NCBI GenBank assembly: GCA_949285665.1
Contig: CASDYC010000001.1
Span: forward strand, 163,738 to 227,737
DNA: 64,000 nucleotides
Direction: 5' to 3'
DNA from: an uncultured bacterium
GTDB lineage: Bacteria; Bacillota_I; Bacilli_A; RFN20; CAG-826
Shown here: positions 62,958 through 64,000 of the stretch, piece after piece
How the letters are laid out: each line of letters starts with the position of its first letter
Position numbering within the stretch: the first letter of the stretch is position 1
Notes under the pieces: model-generated
What the model saw: the letters and a program-made list of their open reading frames with translations, nothing else
Databases searched by the model: none
What the model was told of the DNA's origin: nothing
Program-made: the position numbers and the translations under genes

Positions 62958-64000
62958 TTAAAAATAATAAGATATTGTACCTTCTAAATCTGTTCTTCTT
63001 ATTTTTATTTTATATTTATTTAAAGTATCTATAACTTGTTTTGATGGATGATTGTATATATTATTAACACCACATGATATTATTGCTTCTTTTGGTGAAA
63101 CAATTTCAATAAACTCATCGCTTGATGAAGTATTTGAGCCATGATGTCCTAATTTAAGATAATCAGCTTTAAGAGAAAGACCATAAGTTTCTATTAATTT
63201 ATTTTCAACTTTAGTTGATACATCTCCCATTAATAAAAATTTATTGCTATAAAAATCTACATCCAATACTAATGAATTATCGTTAGAATTGTCAAAATTC
63301 CAAACATTCAAATTTTGAATCGATATATTATTAAATATCAATGTCGTATTAAAGTTATTTTTTGTAAAAATATTTTTAATAATAAAGTTTTTGTTTAATT
63401 CATCTAATGCTCCAATATGATCATAATCATCATGTGTAATAAATAAATAATCAATATCATATATTTCTTTTTTCTTGAAAAAATTAATTAAAACATCATT
63501 TGCAATATCTTTATAAATATTTCCTCCAGTATCAACTAAAAAAGCTAAATCTTTATCTCTTAATAAAATAGAGTCACCTTGTCCAACATTAATAAATGAC
63601 ACACTTTTTTCAGAAATTCTCTTATATGGAAATGAGGAAATAATAAATATTAAAAAACAAGATATAATTAATTTATTATCCAAAAATTTAATTTTATATT
63701 CGAATAAATAAATAAGTAAACCAAAAACAAGATAGTAGAAGAATAGTCCAACAAAGTTAAATGGCTCATGATATAAAGCTAAATTAAAATTAGATAAAAA
63801 TTTGAACAAATTATATATGCAATTGCAAAAATAATTTAATAAAGGATTATATCCTAAATAAAAAGACACAAAGCCAATTAAGAATACACAATTTGTTATT
63901 GGTAAAATAAGTAATTGCAATATAATTGATAATACATTAAAAAAATTTGTAAAATAAATTTGTATTGGAAATAAAGAAAATGTTTGTAGTGTAAGTTTTT
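62958..64000 (-). CDS. comEC: ComEC/Rec2 competence protein, 5'-truncated by window edge
   Basis: Membrane channel and metallo-beta-lactamase domain for DNA uptake. The frame is open to the window edge, so the N-terminus lies outside. The visible part has TM segments then the hydrolase domain: INVGQGDS, THDDYDHIGAL (HxDxDH form), LMGDVSTKVE, LKLGHHGSNTSS. A TTG at 63918-63920 is not a true start because coding continues upstream with TM sequence. Domain order and the holA neighbour support ComEC. Confidence 0.92.
   Translation of the reverse strand, partial: KLTLQTFSLFPIQIYFTNFFNVLSIILQLLILPITNCVFLIGFVSFYLGYNPLLNYFCNCIYNLFKFLSNFNLALYHEPFNFVGLFFYYLVFGLLIYLFEYKIKFLDNKLIISCFLIFIISSFPYKRISEKSVSFINVGQGDSILLRDKDLAFLVDTGGNIYKDIANDVLINFFKKKEIYDIDYLFITHDDYDHIGALDELNKNFIIKNIFTKNNFNTTLIFNNISIQNLNVWNFDNSNDNSLVLDVDFYSNKFLLMGDVSTKVENKLIETYGLSLKADYLKLGHHGSNTSSSDEFIEIVSPKEAIISCGVNNIYNHPSKQVIDTLNKYKIKIRRTDLEGTISYYF

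Noticed and set aside
63918..63920. TTG as start of a 320-residue ComEC-like protein
   Set aside because: The frame stays open to the window edge with hydrophobic ComEC-like sequence, so the gene is truncated, not short.

Overview
This is an AT-rich bacterial chromosome segment (A+T about three quarters by eye) carrying almost only vertically inherited housekeeping genes. TGG is used for Trp and TGA is used as a stop (for example in nusB and the yqeK gene), so the standard bacterial code applies rather than the Mycoplasma code. The gene order is typical of Bacillota/Bacilli: obg, secDF-recJ-rel-hisS-aspS, Asp23-nusB-xseAB-dxs, yqeG-yqeH-yhbY-yqeK-rsfS, glyS-dnaG-rpoD-trmK-nif3, ybeY-cdd-era-recO, lepA-hemW-hrcA-grpE-dnaK-dnaJ and comEC-holA-rpsT. 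Small proteins, tight stop/start overlaps and eroded domains suggest a streamlined, host-associated Bacilli lineage near Erysipelotrichales/RF39/Mollicutes. That placement is inference. No tRNA, rRNA, CRISPR array, insertion sequence or prophage was seen.

Layout. 1-20.5 kb runs on the + strand: obg (partial), secDF, recJ, rel, hisS-aspS-tkt, Asp23-nusB-xseA-xseB, dxs-dinB-xerD-like, deoB and a small unknown protein. 20.8-28.5 kb runs on the - strand: the ribosome-assembly cluster yqeG-yqeH-yhbY-yqeK-rsfS and topoisomerase IV (parE-parC). 28.6-34.7 kb alternates: plsY(+), efp-yneF(-), rpmG(-), ispG(+), a DEAD-box helicase with nfo(-), ispH(+). 34.7-61.6 kb is almost entirely - strand: nif3/trmK/rpoD/dnaG/glyS, an extra sigma-like factor, recO/era/cdd/ybeY, a C39-peptidase membrane protein, rpsU/deoC/rpmF, mtaB with two unknown genes, the heat-shock operon, hemW, a Fic-like protein, lepA, a nuclease-helicase and fmt. 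rpsT(+), holA(-) and a partial comEC(-) close the window.

Functionally, Dxs, IspG and IspH show an MEP isoprenoid pathway. Cdd, DeoB and DeoC give deoxynucleoside catabolism feeding Tkt and pentose metabolism. Many ribosome biogenesis and translation genes are present (Obg, Era, YqeH, YhbY, RsfS, YbeY, RpsU, RpsT, RpmF, RpmG, EF-P, LepA, Fmt). Heat-shock control is by HrcA acting on two CIRCE operators that overlap a consensus promoter.

The most unusual signals are: (1) six intergenic arrays of a TAG-centred unit repeated at exactly 11-bp steps, each lying on or just after a stop codon and spaced about 6-11 kb apart; (2) two terminator hairpins with near-identical loops, whose 3' arm is also the Shine-Dalgarno sequence of the next gene, with start codons exactly seven T residues later; (3) at least nine genes whose -10 box lies only 6-9 nt upstream of the start codon with no Shine-Dalgarno sequence (leaderless architecture); and (4) eroded or re-arranged proteins: a Fic-fold protein without its catalytic motif, a YqeK with a NadD remnant, a C39-peptidase exporter lacking its ATPase, an EF-P with a non-canonical loop, and a second sigma-70-like factor.
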